Shown here: piece by piece, positions 28,301 to 43,300 of the stretch | How positions within the stretch are numbered: the stretch's first letter is position 1 | How the letters are laid out: the number at the start of each line of letters is the position of its first letter | Source of the DNA: Callipepla californica brunnescens | Lineage: Eukaryota > Chordata > Aves > Galliformes > Odontophoridae | Direction of reading: 5' to 3' | DNA: 64,000 bases | NCBI GenBank assembly: GCA_023055505.1 | Contig: JALIRH010000002.1 | Coordinates: 4,334,001 to 4,398,000 of the forward strand | Translations under genes and position numbers: made by a program | The notes under the pieces: model-generated | Databases searched by the model: none | The model's input: the letters and a program-made list of their open reading frames with translations, nothing else | What the model was told of the DNA's origin: nothing

Positions 28301-31300
28301 CTTAGAATTGCTGGCTTTGATGTTCTTGGCCCTGAAGGGAAAAGAGATTAGTACCTGATGCTGTAGATGCCTTTACTGGGCTGAATTATTCCTTACCAAA
28401 AGCCCATTTAGTACATTGCCTAACAACCCTTTTATTTTTAAGGCTGTTTATGTTCTCTTCGTGTCCCTAAGCCAAATATATATATATATGTAAGTAAAAG
28501 GCCATCTTGGGTCTGTTCAAAGACCATTTTCCCATATATTTCTATCTCCAGTATTCATAGGAAAAATCTAGGGCAGAATTTAAGAGAAGTGCAAGCAGGT
28601 TCAGTTCTTATTTCTGTATTTTATGCTCAGGTGACCAAGTGCCTTATGAAATAATTTCTAAAAGCTGATAAAATACTGACTCTAAGTGACTTTCACTGAC
28701 TTTATTTTTTCCATTATCAAGGGTGCTAAAGGAGACCGTGGTGTAACTGGGGATGCAGGAGAAAAAGGCGAACAGGTAAAAATTAACTATGCTTTCCAGT
28801 AGTGCCTTCTCAGTGATTCCTTTTTCACCAACAATTGTTCTAATGCTGAAGAATCAAACTACTTGAAAGCAGACAAGAAAGATGAAAGCTGTCCATCACT
28901 GCTAAACCTCAAATGGACTTTACTGAAGATTGGGACTGTAGCAGCCCTATTTGGGATTTCCTTCCAACCTCCAGCACAAATCTTCCCTGTTTTGTGTTGC
29001 TGGATTCCAAGCATTCCATAATTTTTTCCTCATGTCTGCAGTGAATACATTCAGTTCTCTGCAGTACCCAACATCTGTTCATTTCCCCAGCTAACATCTA
29101 CATGAAGTTCAGGAAATTAAACATCTCTGGACTGAAAAGGCCACTGTTGCTACTTATCCTAGAAGGTGATGGACTTCTATAGGATCTGCCACAGGAAAGA
29201 GAATTGTCAAAACTGGAGAAAACGTTTACACTTATTTTTGTCAAGGGCTGAGTCAGTAGTTTAAGGTGCAAATCCAATCTTCAATGAAAATTGTAGGATA
29301 TTTTAAACAACATTGATTTCCAGCCTGGTCTTCTCCCACCGTATTTGCTCTCAGCTGATATTAACATACCATGAAATACACATTACAGAAAGAACACCCT
29401 AAATCTAACTATGTGCTTACTTTGAAAACCATCACTTTGATTTAAAAAGCTGCAGTCCATTATTTCCTTGTAACCAGCACTCTGTGCATTGTCTCATTCT
29501 GAAGTTACCCCACAGGGCCCAATGATAAATTAACCTACACACAAATAGAAATATGAATGATGTATAAGGTCTCCCCTTCTGTGTTGCAGGGACACCCTGG
29601 AATGCCCGGCTTTGCGGGGGCTCCTGGAAACCCTGGCCCACCTGTAAGTTCCTCTGTTACAAAGCAGATAATCTTATATTTTTCTTACTAATAAGAGTAG
29701 TCACAGAAAGGGCCATTCTCACCTGTCTGCATGTTGCATTTTCCTTTTCTAGTGGGTTCCTAATGGTCCCTTGAGTGTCATAGATTTGTCTGCTCATGAT
29801 AATTGCTATTTAATACATCAGCCTCTTTTCATTGATTGCTTCATCTCACTCTGGAAATTGATGCTAAGCTTCAGTCACTCTCTTTATGCAAGGCAATGAT
29901 CATGAAAACTCTTCCACAGAGACTACTTAGGAGTACATATATAGGTGTTTACTTATAGGCAGAATAAGTTGTCAGCCTGAAACCTGCAGACCTAACAGTG
30001 TTTTTGGTTCTCAGTTTTATGCAGTAATATGAGAGTGAATTTTCTCCATTTATTTCTGTATTCTGGCTTACTTTTGAATAAAGAGACTTTTTACACGTCT
30101 GCTGCATCACAATCCTTATTTCTTGTTCTGCTCACTCCACAAATAGTTATACTTCTCTGCATATATAAAGTTGCAGTGCTGGGGTGCTGTTGCAGAAGCA
30201 AGGCTGAAATAACTTGGCTGTCCTGCTTGTGATATCACCACTTACAGTCTCCAAGACTTTTCCTGAACCAAGGGCTTTTCATTCCAAACCTTCTGTCTTT
30301 GTCTGCAGTCATTACTACTTACCTCACTGCTTGCAGAGCAGTTTGACTCTGCTATGATAAGGGTTTTCAGCATTTGCCTTTTCCAGGGATCAGGATAGTC
30401 TTGTTGAGTTTACCTTGTAACACTGGAGGACGGGAGGTACTGGAAAAAAAGAGATGGGTTAAAATTCTGCTCTCAGATAGTAGCAGAGCCTGGAGTCTGC
30501 TGAATGCTTAGCCACCAGGACAACACATGTGCCCTCTTTGTGTCTCATTTGCACTTCTGCAAGTTCATTTTAAGAAGCATAATTTTAAGAGAAAGTGATA
30601 ACATGGGAACGTTTACTGCTACAGCTAGAAGTCTATTCTGCTAGGAATAAAATAATTAAAGCTATCCCATGACATCCTCATGGGAGTTATGAAGAGAGTG
30701 TGAATGGAGTCAAATGAAATGTGAAAAATAAAACTGATCTTGTCTAAGGAGAGCAAGTTGCAATGTTTATGTTGTTGCAGTGTTGTATGCAAGTTCCAGT
30801 AGATTCTTTTTCCTGATGTGCCTTTTTCCCCTGTCTGCACAGACCTGTGATTCTAGGGTGGTAGCGAGTGTGCTGACAAATGTACAGAATGTGTTAATTA
30901 TTTATGTTGTTTCTGCTTTATTTTATTTAGGGACCAGATGGGTCACCAGGACCAATAGGACCAGCAGGAAACCCAGGAGATGTAGTAAGCTCTAGGCTTT
31001 AACACTAGTGTTTTAACACTAGCTTTACCTAGCTTTATCTCTGTGAATTAAGCTGTTCTGGAACTGAAGTAATGTCTTTTGAAAGCTCCCCATGTCACCC
31101 AACCTGAAGCAACTCTATACCTGCGAGTAGGACCCGCACAAATAACAACAGATTACTCCATTCCTTTACCTCCAAATTAGCCAAAATGAAATACCACCTG
31201 CACACCTGCCTGTGCAACCTGGTCTAGGGAGCCTACTTTGGCAGGGGGATTGGACTAGATATCTCTAGAGGTCCCTTCCAACCCCTACAATTATGTGATT

Positions 31301-34300
31301 CTGTGGTTCCTTACATGGAACTTTTCCAGTGCACTCTTGGCCTTCCATTGAAGGAGGTAGTTGTCTTGTATGTCCACCTTTGCTATCAACACCTTGTTGC
31401 CTCTGTGACATGACGACTGAATTTGCTAGGCTGGTGAGTTACCCAGGGTAACACCTGAATTGTGCCTGAAGATTGGCAAAACAAAACCTACAACATTTTG
31501 AAGAGTGTCACAGCACAGACTGCTCCTGTCCCACACTTTTAGACCATTCCTTGGCACCACTGCAAATACTAGTATAGGTGTAAACTTCAAGAAGTACATG
31601 AAGAATTTTGCTACTGCTGTTTCATTTGAAGGGCATTCAGATTCTATTTTATGGTAATTCATCAGCAAACCGTAGGAGAGAAGGATAATCTGATTGGGAT
31701 CTGATTGATGCTTACCTAAGTGTGAAAAAGAAAAAAAATCATGATTTAAGACTGTGTAATTCTGTGATTAATTTCTAGAGCAGGGTTTCCTAATAAGCAA
31801 GACACCTATTGCACATCTGTTTCAATCATAAGGGACCGAGGAACTGTCCTTCTGGTGGCTGTTGTGAAATCAGTCAGCACTGCCATCAGAGAGGGCACAG
31901 ACTGTATGGACAAGCTGGTTGAACTTCCCTTTCAAATGGATGATTAAGGTTAAAATAATTCGAAGGCCCTTGTATGCTTTTGTGAGACGTGTCTCCTATC
32001 CCTGGAGACGTTCAAGGTCAGGCTGGATAGGGCACTGTGCAACCTGATGTAGCTGTGAGTATCCCTGTTCGTTGCAGGGGAGTTGGACAAGATGACCTTT
32101 AAGAATCCCTTCCTATTCAAACAATTACATGATTTTATGAATAAGGAGAGATTTCTCTTTTGGGACAGTCAATGAGGCACTTCTTATAACTGCTGATTCA
32201 AGAGATCTAAAATATTGTTTTCTGGCTGGACACTTCATGAAGAAAGCTAAGCACTCAGTACTAAATATAACTGAACTGAAGAAGAAAATACCAGTGATTT
32301 CAGTGCTTTCTCTAACTGTAACTTATAAATTTATAATTCTGCATGTTTTGTGTAAAAACTTTCAAGTTTAAGCAGAAATCAACTCAAGAAAACTCGAGCA
32401 CAGCATGATATGAGCTGCAAGAGCAGATTCTCACAGTGGTGCCATGTCAAACACTGCATTTAATCTTCGTATGAGGAGCATCTGAGAAATTCATCTGAAC
32501 CTTGATGCTTCTACTTCCTTTCCAGGGTAAAGATGGCCCTCCAGGTCCACAGGGCCCACCAGGTGTTCCTGGACTTCCCGTGAGTGCAGTTCAGCTCCTT
32601 CTCTTTCAATACATAAAACTGTTTTATAAGTGCATGTAGACATAAACAGAACAGACTCCTGAGAGCTGTCCATGATCATTAAGGAATACCTGTAATTTTG
32701 GTGCTATGGTCCAATTTTTGTCCTTGGTCCAGGACAGCAGTGAGTGCTGTATTTGATCACTTCACATCTAAGCGTTAACTACCTGAAACAGGCTAGCTCC
32801 TCATCTGCCTCTTGATTTTATTTATTTATTTTTTTTTTTTTTTTGCATAAATACTCTTATACAGAGCACAAAAATAATGTAATAGCACCAGTCTAAGGGA
32901 ATAAGAATTCATAGTCTGGAATAGCATCTTCCTCTCAATCCAAAGCTGAAATGATTCCTCTGCACTGACTCAAGTGCATCTTGGGCATAAACACTTTTCT
33001 TCTGGAAAAGGCATTAGTACAACATTTAGTTTAGGTTTTTAGATTATTTTTTTCCTTATTGGTGTAGGGCTAGAGCTGTTTCTTGTGTAAAGTAGTTTAG
33101 TATTAATGACATTATAATGATTTACAACAGCTGGCTTTAGAACCCTCTTTTAAGGCTGCTGGCATGCTTGCCTTGCTGAGAAGGAGGAAGGCCCTTAGAA
33201 CTGTCATATTGGATAGGGAAAAAGCAAAAAATGTTTCCCTACAGAGATGTGGCAGAAAATGTTTATGTCTGAACTATGGAAATTACAGAATTTCTGGTGC
33301 ACTGTGCAAAATTAAATGCAGTCACAATGAATCAGAGGTGCTATTTTGAGTTTTCATATTGACACAACTATATTAATCTCTCCTACAGACTCCTTGTTAT
33401 ACCTTGTTATGTATTTCATTAATAGGGCATTGCTGGGAATGATGGCAAAGATGGCAAGCCAGGATCTCTTGGAGAACCGGTAATGTAATTAAATGTGTTT
33501 CATGCAAGCAATCACGGACCACATCCAGTTATTACTTCTGTAGTTGCCTATCTATGGGCTCAGTGGGGGCAGAAAATCCATTGGCACATCTTTTTTTAAC
33601 ACCAGAGGGTCTATATTGTCTAGAGCAGTTTATAAGGTTCACTCTCCAGGACTCTTGAAAAGAAACTGGGTTCTTTTACAACTACCATAAATACTCTAAA
33701 ACGTAGTGATTCCACCTTTACAAGTACTGCAAATATTGCAAAGAAAGATTGTCTTGTAACATTAAATCTAAGGATGCCAATTTTAGGTAGAAGATTATGG
33801 AGCATAAAAACTTTAGAGGAGGTATCTTAAAAGAAAGCCTTTTCTGAGTTGTTCTGTAATGGTTCTCTTGTCCAGGATTAGAGAGGTTTATATTTGATGT
33901 TCTCTCCTTAGTCTATGCTTGCATTTATTGAAGGGAAAAAAAACAACAAAAAATACCTGAGCCATGAAGCTGTCAGCCAAAAGGAAATTTTAATAAATTG
34001 GCAGTGAATGGTATTCCTCACCGCTGTGTTTCTTAGAAGAATAATGTGCTTTCAGTGTCTGGCATCGCCAGCCTCTTTCTGTCTCTTGTCAAATGGGACT
34101 TAGCGCTTCTGTGAAAAGGCAAGCCCCCAGTCATTTAGGGGAATGGAGAAATGTTTGTCACTGCAGATCATATGCTCCCAACAAAACAGCTGGTTTCTGT
34201 GTGTAGATACTGGTTTTGGACGTGCTGACCAGGTATAGCTGTAGTTGTGTGTCCATTATCCCTCTGAAAGAAAAACATTGTAAAGGTGCATCAATCCAAA

Positions 34301-37300
34301 TGGATAAGAACCTTTGAAGTTTGAAGTATGGGGATGAGCTGCTGGAGAAGAGCTCTGAGGAAAGGGACGTGGATGTCCTGGTAGATGACAGGTTGGCCAT
34401 GAACCAGCAGTGTGCCCTGGTGGACAAGAAGGCCATTGGGATCCTGGGGTGCATTAAAAAGAGAGTGGCCAGCAGATCAAGGGAGGTGATCCTTCTCCTC
34501 TACTCTGTCCTGGTGAGGCCTTACCTGTAGTACTGTGTCCAGTTCTGGGCTCCCTGGTACAAAAAAGACAGAGATCTCCTCGAAAGAGTGCAGCAGAGGG
34601 ACACAAAGATGATAAAGGGCCTGGAGCACTTCCCTTATGAGGAAAGGCTGAGAGACCTCTGCTCAGCCTTGAGAAAAGAAGACTCAGAGGGGAGTGGGAG
34701 TCAAAGGAATGAGGCTGGTCTCTTCTCTGCAGTGTGTGGCAATAGGACAAGGGAAAATGGCCACAAACTGAAGCATAGGAAGTTCCATACAAATGTGTGT
34801 AAGAACTTCTTCACAGTGAGGGTGATGGAGCACTGGCACAGGCTGCCCAGAGAGGTGGTGGAGTCTCCTTCTCTGGAGATGTACAAGACCCACCTGGATG
34901 CCTACCTGTGCAACCTGGGCTAGGGAGCTGCTTTGGCAGGGGAGTTGGACTCAATGATCTCTAGAGGTCCCTTCCAGCCCCTACAATTCTGTGATTCTGT
35001 GTATGTTCATGACAGTGCAGGTATGGGTATGTCTTTGTCACTACTGTCCTTGCATGCTTAGACACAATTGATGGAGAAACACCAGATAATCACAGTTCTC
35101 AGTGCTGTTACACATAAAGAGGAAGAATGGGAAGAGTTTTCAGCAGCAGAGGGATGGACCTGAGGATCTCAGTAACATGAATATGATTGTTTCCCATAGG
35201 GAAAACCTGGAGAACCGGGCCTCCCAGGCCAGGAGGGTGCCAGGGGCTTACCGGTAGGTTTGATCTTGTAACTCTTCTGTTCTGTTAACTAGGAAGCTTT
35301 TGTCAGAGAGATGATGACCCTTACTGATGTGAACATCTGTTGTTGGTGACATGGTGGTAAGACTGAGTGCACCTTCAGTAGGTTTGTGGATGACACCAGG
35401 CTGTGTGGTGTCGCTGAAGGGATGGGATGCCATCCAGAGGCACCTTGATAGTTTGAGAGGTGCCCGTGAGAATCTCAAGAGGTTCAACAATGCCAGAGGA
35501 AAGGTCCTGCAGCTGGGTTGGGGCAATTCCAAGTACAAATATAGGCTGGGCAATGAGCGGATAGAGAGCAGCCATGAGAAGGAGGACTTCTGGAATAGGT
35601 TACTAAGTTCATGTCCAAGAATATTCTCACTGCTTCGTGTGTTAGGGTAATGGACAATTATTTATTTAACTCAACTCTCTTTTTCAGGGTTTCAAAGGAC
35701 AGAGAGGAGATACAGGTCCCCCAGGTCCACGGGTAAGCAACAGGCACTTCATGCATGATGGCACTCTGTAGAAAGGTGGTGTGAATTTCTGCTCCCAGGC
35801 AAGGCGAGGCAACTGGTAGGTCTGAGTCCTCTGATACTCCCTTTGAGATATAGAACTGTGTGAGAAATGTTCACAGGAGGCCTCCACACAGCATCCTACT
35901 TGGTAAACTACTGACATAGAAGGCGAGGAACCTCACTGCACCCATTGAATGAACATCAGCTTTCCTCCAGAAATGCCTAATACATGCAGAATATGTTCAG
36001 AGGAAGAATATGTTCATAAGGAAGTGAGAGCAGAAATGACTTTAGCCATTTGGCTTAGTTGCCTATGCATAATGAAACCCAAAACTCAAGTCCTGCATGT
36101 AAAGTTGTTCTCATTTCTGAGCAATGCGGTACAAAATGTTCCTGAATGCAGTCAGTGGAATACAAAACTGAATTACTGAATTTCTCTCTACCTAATTAAT
36201 GCTGATTCTCCATAGGGAAGATTTGCTTGGAGTAGCTTAGCTGAGCTGGAGTGCTGGAGCTCCTCATCTCTTCCTCATTACAGTAGTTTCTATACCATGA
36301 ATATGTTGGTGGATTATAGTTACTGCAATAGCAGCAATAAACATGCTGCTGGAAAACAGGGTACTGCCCTGTGCCTCACTTTCAGAATATGCTTCTGAGT
36401 TATTTATATAAACTGCATGTCACCTATGTAACAAGGCTCTTACTGTCTTTAGAAATATCTCACTGAGCTCAGTCCAGTATTGCTGAAGCCCCACAACACT
36501 TAGTGGTGGTGTTGCTGGTCTGCCACTGACCTTGAGCTGATGTCTTCCTTTTTTGCTGACTTGCAGGGGGAACCAGGTGCGACAGGTCCTGCTGGGCGTG
36601 AGGGGCCACCAGGGAAGGATGTAAGTGTACTATTTTGAGCAGACATTCATCTTCACCCTGACAAATGAAAAGATATATATATATATCTTTCACAGTGACC
36701 CCTCCCTAAAAACAGCTGCAGAAACTAAAGGTTAAATTCCTGCAGCAGCTCACAGGGAATGGTTTGTGTAAAGCTCGTTTTACCAGTAAATTTGAGGGCT
36801 TTTCTCACCACTCAGCTGCTGGCACGTAAACATCAGGGATATCTTTGGAAAAGGAGGGAGAGCTGTATTGTCTGAATCACAGGCTGCGCTGTGTAGCCAT
36901 GGACATGCTTTTTGCCACTCCTTTCCAAACTGTGTTTCATTCTGCAGATCCCACTGGGCCAGGGTCTGTTCCACTAGCTCTGCAAAAGCTGTACTTCACT
37001 GCATGCAAAGCTGAAGCAAAATCTATGAAATAACTCGTGGAATGAGATGCTACTGCACAGAGCAAAGAGAGATGGTGCAAACAGATCCTTTGACATTATT
37101 AGTGTCAAATGCAGTCGCATAGCAAAGTCTCTGGGGAGCATAACTGAAGCAGCACTCTGCAGCAGCAGCTCAGAATGTACGGAGTGACTGATATGCCACT
37201 GACATGGGTTTGGGGAAGTGGTTTCTCCCTTGCACCCCCTAATATCAAGCTGTTGTGCTGTCAGTAGTACCCTACAAAGTAAAATGGAAGACAGGCTTAG

Positions 37301-40300
37301 GGGAACTCCTCAGGAAAGGTAAGAGCAGGTTTTTGGGCTTGCTTAAGAGAGAGCAAAGGACTTTCAGTCCCTGAGGAATCCAGCTTTAGCGTTAGATGAT
37401 GCTAATGGGTTCTGCTTGTGATCAGACTGCACTGGGTGATAAATGTTTAAAATTCAAGGGGCTAGTCATACATAACTGGAAGGGGGCAAGGAAGCTTTTC
37501 TTGTTTTTTCCTTAATACATGAACAGTTAAATTTAATAGGAGCAGTTTAAAATGATGGCTTGTTTGCCTCCCCATCAGATCTTTCCTACTCACCAAAATA
37601 CTTTTCTTCATTTTAGGGTGATCCTGGCCCTATAGGACCACAGGGGCCTCGAGGACTCAGAGGGCAGCCAGTGAGTTTTTCTCCTGATGAGCAGTTTCTG
37701 GGGGTACACTGTATATAGTGGAGATGTTCTGCAATCCAGACCTCTGGTTTAGAAGGAGAATGCTATGCAAGATCCAGGTGATATCTGATGAAATACTACC
37801 TAATCTGGGAAAAACAGATTAGAACTAAAACTAAATTGGTGTGAGGACTAGATTGGTGGAGCACAATGGAATGTTAGCTCATGAGTTGTGCTGTAAAGCT
37901 AGTTTAATAGTTTCTACCAAGATTGCAGTGCCAGAAGCGCTCGTGTTCCAGACTTGCACTCACAGATCATGCACTTCTTATCACAGGGCCTCTGCATGTG
38001 GTTTTCAAAGGCAGACATCAGTTGCAGGTGCCCAGTCTGAGATATCTGGGATCCTGTTGTCATACTATTCATTTCTGTCGTATTGTCTATAATTTCTCCT
38101 TTTTTTTAAAACAAAGCATAACGCAGTTTTGAGGAAAAAAAAAATAACGTTTGTTTAATTGAACATGTGTAAATTTTGGTTACATCTTCAGTGGAGAAAC
38201 AACAATTTAGTTAACATTTCTGAAAGTATCATTTGGAACGGCTGAGAAATTACTTTTATTAATTTAATAGGCTTTCCAATTCTCTTTCAGAATCCAGTCC
38301 TTTCCAAATTTGAGTGCATATCTCGGTTGCTGAACATGGGCACATCTTTAATGTGTTATAATAAGAGTGATTTCTTTTCCTTCTGGGAAGATCTGCTAGT
38401 GAAACAAATTCTAAAACACATTCCATGATCAGGGCAAAGTGCTGATTCAGCCAGCAATACCAGGAGCTGGAATGGCAGGTCCCTTGGAGCTGGGAGGGTA
38501 GGGGGTTAGGTTACACTGCAGGAACATATGGAAAGCTCCTCTGTCTACCTTATAATTTATCTCATTATTTCTGCACTGCTAGCATCATTCTCTAATAGGT
38601 CATGCCCCTGCACAACACCAGAAATACATAAAAATGTTTGAGAAAATGGAAGTTAAGACATGCTCTTCTATAGGGGAGAGCTACGTGGATTTTTATATGG
38701 TGAAGGGCAAAGTATCAGCTTTTTTTGTTCTTCTTCCTCTTTATTTATTCTCTATTAAAGAGCATAGGTATGATTTTGAATATTGACAGTAAAAAAGGCT
38801 GATCGATGCCATCAATCCAGTGCAATCAAATGATGGTGGAAAAAAGTGATTTGCAGAACCTATCTTAGTCATTGGAAGCAGGAATTCTTTGAACACAGGA
38901 AGGTTTGGGGCAATCTGGAGGTATCTGTTGGCCAGTCCAGATTGTTTTTACGTTGATCATGGAGTCGCCAAGAGTTTGTCAATCACAAACAGCTAATGGA
39001 GCTGCCATAGTAGATATAGCTCCATCTGTACGGGACTCATGTGAAAGGACTAAGGGTGAAGAGACAGAGGAGTGCTAGTTTGGCCCTGTTCAGATTGGAG
39101 GGTCTGGGTCCTCATCTCTGACTTTTTATCCAGAGATGTCATCAGCCGTGTAATCATAGGTGCAGAAGTTGTGGGGTTAATAAAAAGACAGGAGACTCTG
39201 TAATCTGCCAAGAGGGTTGGTTGGAAAATATTCTGTTTTAGCAGAAGGTGGATACTTTATTGATCATAGTATTATTTTATTTCACTAACCTTTTTCCTTT
39301 TCACCTAGGGCAAGAATGGATTGCCTGGATCTGCAGGAGAACCTGGCCCAGCAGGTAACCCAGTAAGTATCACGTAAGGAAATTCATCCTTCAAGCAGCT
39401 GCGTCAGGCAGAAGTGACTGATGAAGTATAGATGGGGTGGTTTATGTGAAGCTGCTTACAGTCCGTCAAGCTGCAGTGTCTGAAGGTAGAGGTCAGTGAC
39501 CTGAAAATCATTGAGTGGCCATAATATCAGAGGGGTTTTGGCTACATTCCTGGAATTGAGCTGCTAGCTGCGAAGTCTTTTCAAAAAAAGAAAAAAGGGG
39601 AAAAAAAAAAAAGAAGAAAAAAAAAAGGAAATGATTGATTACCTGACATGGAGAAAAGATTGGCGTGCCTCATCTTTACCTGTTGATTTAATTTTGCCAA
39701 GCAGAGACTCTGCAGCCAGCAGAGAGCTGTCACGAGGAAGGAGAGGGCTTCAGGGAGCTGGCAGGAGGCCATGGAGGAATAGCAGCAGTAGAGAAATTCT
39801 CCCCAGGCACACGGGGAAAGGGAGGTAGTGGGCAGTAAACCAAGATCATGGAGCAGAATGAATCCCCCGGGGCCATCCTTGTGTGGAAGAATGGAATGGT
39901 AATGAAGTGCTGTGAGGAGAACAGAAAGAAGGTTTTTTTCTCTGTTCTGCTGCTGAAAATTGTTCAGGATTCAGCACATCCATGCAAACGAACCTTTCTG
40001 TCCAGCGGTACCTCTTGCTTTGTTTCCCTTTGCCTACCTAGACATCACTTCTTGTTGGGCTGGTAAATTCTAATAGAAACAAAGGCCTAGCAGAAGGAAT
40101 CTAAAAAGTGTTGCAGTGGGACTTCACTCATCTTTGTGGTACTCTGCTCTCGCAACACCAGAAGGCAACCTCAGCACTGTTGCTGACATGTGCCCTGAGG
40201 ATGTTTTCCTTGTGAAGATCATCAGAGGGCTGGAACACCTCCCCTATAAGAGCAGGCTGAGAGAAATGGGGCTCTTCAGCCTGGAGAAGAGAAGGCTCCA

Positions 40301-43300
40301 AGGAGACCTTATAGCAGCCTTCCAGCGTCTGAAGGAGGCCTGCAGGAAAGCTGGGGAGGGGCTTTTTATATGGGCAGGTAGAGACAGGATGAAGGGAAAT
40401 GATTTAATATCCTCTGTTGCCCTTTCAGCTTCCATTTCTTCTCATCATGCCCACCTTGTCTCCTTATGCTTTTTGTCGCTTTGGGTTACTCCTCGTGTTT
40501 TTTCCAAGGTTGCTGTGGTTTTGGAGTGTTCTGTGAGCACCAAACAGGTTAATGTTTGGTCATCATCATATTATAAATATATATTACCTACCTAGATGGT
40601 CAGGTGGTGACCCACAGTTTTGTCAGGCAGTTCCCTGTACAAACACAGTAATAAAGCACTCTCTGCTTCAGAGGATTTACACTCCAAAAATAACATAGGA
40701 GATTGAAAAAGGATAAAGTCAGATGGATGAGAGAGGGGAAACAATGACAGTATTGGTCATCAGAACAGACAGGCTTCTCATCAGTATCCTTTTCTGTCAT
40801 TAAAATGAGTCCTCTCTCCTTCATAAAGGTTATTATGAGAAGTGCTTCTTTGTACTGCACACTAGTCTAATTATTTCCAGCCTTGTGTGGAAAAGCAGTG
40901 ATTTCCCTTGCAATGTAGGGTGACAAGCCAACATATTATATTTCTGTTTGAAGAAAAAGTGAGAAAGATGATTGTGACAATGAGGGTTTTTTTTCTACCA
41001 TATGACCTGCTTTACCGTTGCTGACTTATAATCACAGCCCTTGCCAGGAACCTTCTCCTTTTGTTTGACAGTGCCCGTACTGCTCATGCTTAATCTTCTA
41101 TATAGCAATACAGCAAAACCCTTGATATCTCCGCATTTTTCTCATAACTGCATCATAGAGTCACTGCATACTTGAAAGCCACGTGCTTGGTTCCCTGTTG
41201 TCACTAGACAAGCTTAAAACAAAGGCAGGTTTTATTCTAAGAGGAAAAGTTGCATTCTGAATTAGAAGGTGTCAAAGAAAGTTGTGAAAGAAAAGGTTAA
41301 AGAGAAAAAAAAAAACCTTTAAAAAAATCAGAAGTATATATGTGAAATGGATCTGTTTCCTGAAGTGACATTTAAGCTGCCCTGATCTGTAAGAAAAAGG
41401 GACAGTTTGGCAGAATATCACAAGAGATAAGTAGAAGGCAGACATTCCTTAAATTGATGCTGAAAAGAAGAGCAAAGGAGCAGCTCCGTCGCTGCTGTCC
41501 TTTAAATGTATTCTTGGATTTGAACTATATGACCATCTGCACTGCTTCCCTGCTGCTGTGCATCACAGCATTTCCACGGCTGCACCAACACGTTGTAAGC
41601 CGTACTGCTGCTGAGCACACCTCCTGTCACTTCCATAACTGTCACTTCCTTATCAACCTTTCACAGGGACCCCACACAGTTGTTAATAATGCAGACCTGA
41701 TATCTGCGTTCTGCTTTTCTTTGTTCTTTGCTTTTTGCTTTTGGGAGTCTTGCTGCTGCAGTCAGATTTCTCCATTCCAGTGTATCTGCAAATGCATGCT
41801 CTGGAAAAATGATGTTGGAGAAAGGACTGCTAGTGTCTTCCTCCTTTCTGTCCAAAGGGTCCCAAGGGAAATAAAGGAGAAAATGGCAGCCCAGGACTCC
41901 CTGGTTTCATAGGACCCCGAGGACCACCTGTAAGTATGGCTGGGGATGGATTAAAGCCACTGATTGCCCGTTATTAGGTGTTGGACAACAAAGATAGGAC
42001 AGTTATCTTCAATTAGGTAGAAAACAGTCTCACAACCTCACAAATCCAGAAGCCATCCGCCTTTCTTCAGAAGAAAACTGAACTACAGAGACTAGCACTG
42101 CTCTTATGGGCAAATACCTGTGATCCCATTTGAGGGACTGGTACTTGTCATTCAGCCTCGATAATATGTGCATTAATTGGGCTGGTGCATCACTGCTCTT
42201 TACATGGGCATGGGGTTACTCAGACTTTGTTACTGCATGAATCTCAGGATGGCTAAATAGGGAAATTTTAAGTGCTCTTATTCTTGGTATTTGCTGTTCC
42301 CAGGAAAATTCTTTTGTTACCTGCAACAGAGGTACACTGCAATTAAAATATTCAGATGGCTCCCAAAGTGATCTAAAATAATACCTATTCGCGTGAAAAC
42401 ATCACAGCTTTGAAATTCAATGTCTTTAGCCCTACCATGGCAAGAAAAATATGTTACATTCAACTTGAAGGATGAAAAAGATTGAATGTTAGGTAAATGT
42501 TTTCATTTTCATTTCTAACTCTGGCGCAACAAAATGAGGCGTTAATTGTTTTCATGTGAATCTAGCAGGACTGAGTCTTCCACAGGATGAATCATTTTTT
42601 TTTCTTCTTTCTTTTTTTTTTTTTTTTAATTTAATGATTGAAAAGGGAGCCTTGTGATGAGGAGAAAGACATATTTCTCTGGAAAATTAATTTAAGGCAG
42701 CAAATGCAGGGGCCATTTAAAGCTGAAGTGGCCCTAAGGAACAGTCAAGTGGGTCTGATGCTGCCTAATTTGGAGCTGATGTGATCACACATCTGTGATT
42801 AGATGCACTGCTCGTGCATACACAGATGCGTGCTGGCACAGTGGAAGTTATTCTGTGTATTTTCAGGTTACATAAATGTATGCATACACGCATTAAAGAT
42901 ATGATCACATCTTTGAATTGTAAATGGATCCTTCCATTCACGGTATGGAGAAGTGGATAGAATTTTAGCAACGTGCTTCAGGACTGCAGTGCCTTTTTTT
43001 TTTTTCTCTTTTTGCTGAAATGCTAAAATGCAGAGATCCTTCTGCCTTATTGGCACATTATAAATGCAGAGTATAGAAAGAAAATCCTGATGGAGTGCTT
43101 ATTTAAGTTGTGGTTGTTTTATGTAGTTTTAAAATATGGGCAAGTTTTCAGGCTCAGTTTCTTTATCCATGGCTCAGTATCCAGTATCTCAGCTGCTGTC
43201 ATACAGGATGATACCTCTCCTTAACAAGTATGGTTCCTTTACATCTTTAGACTGTTACAGCTATAACATTGGCACTTCTTAAGCTAAATGGGCTGGAATA

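Noticed and set aside
40116..40595. 159-codon open frame on the plus strand
   Set aside because: The readable middle is CR1 ORF2; both ends are unrelated intron sequence.
41454..41912. 152-codon open frame on the plus strand
   Set aside because: Only its last part is coding (exon w25). The upstream part is intron with a normal splice acceptor in front of the exon.
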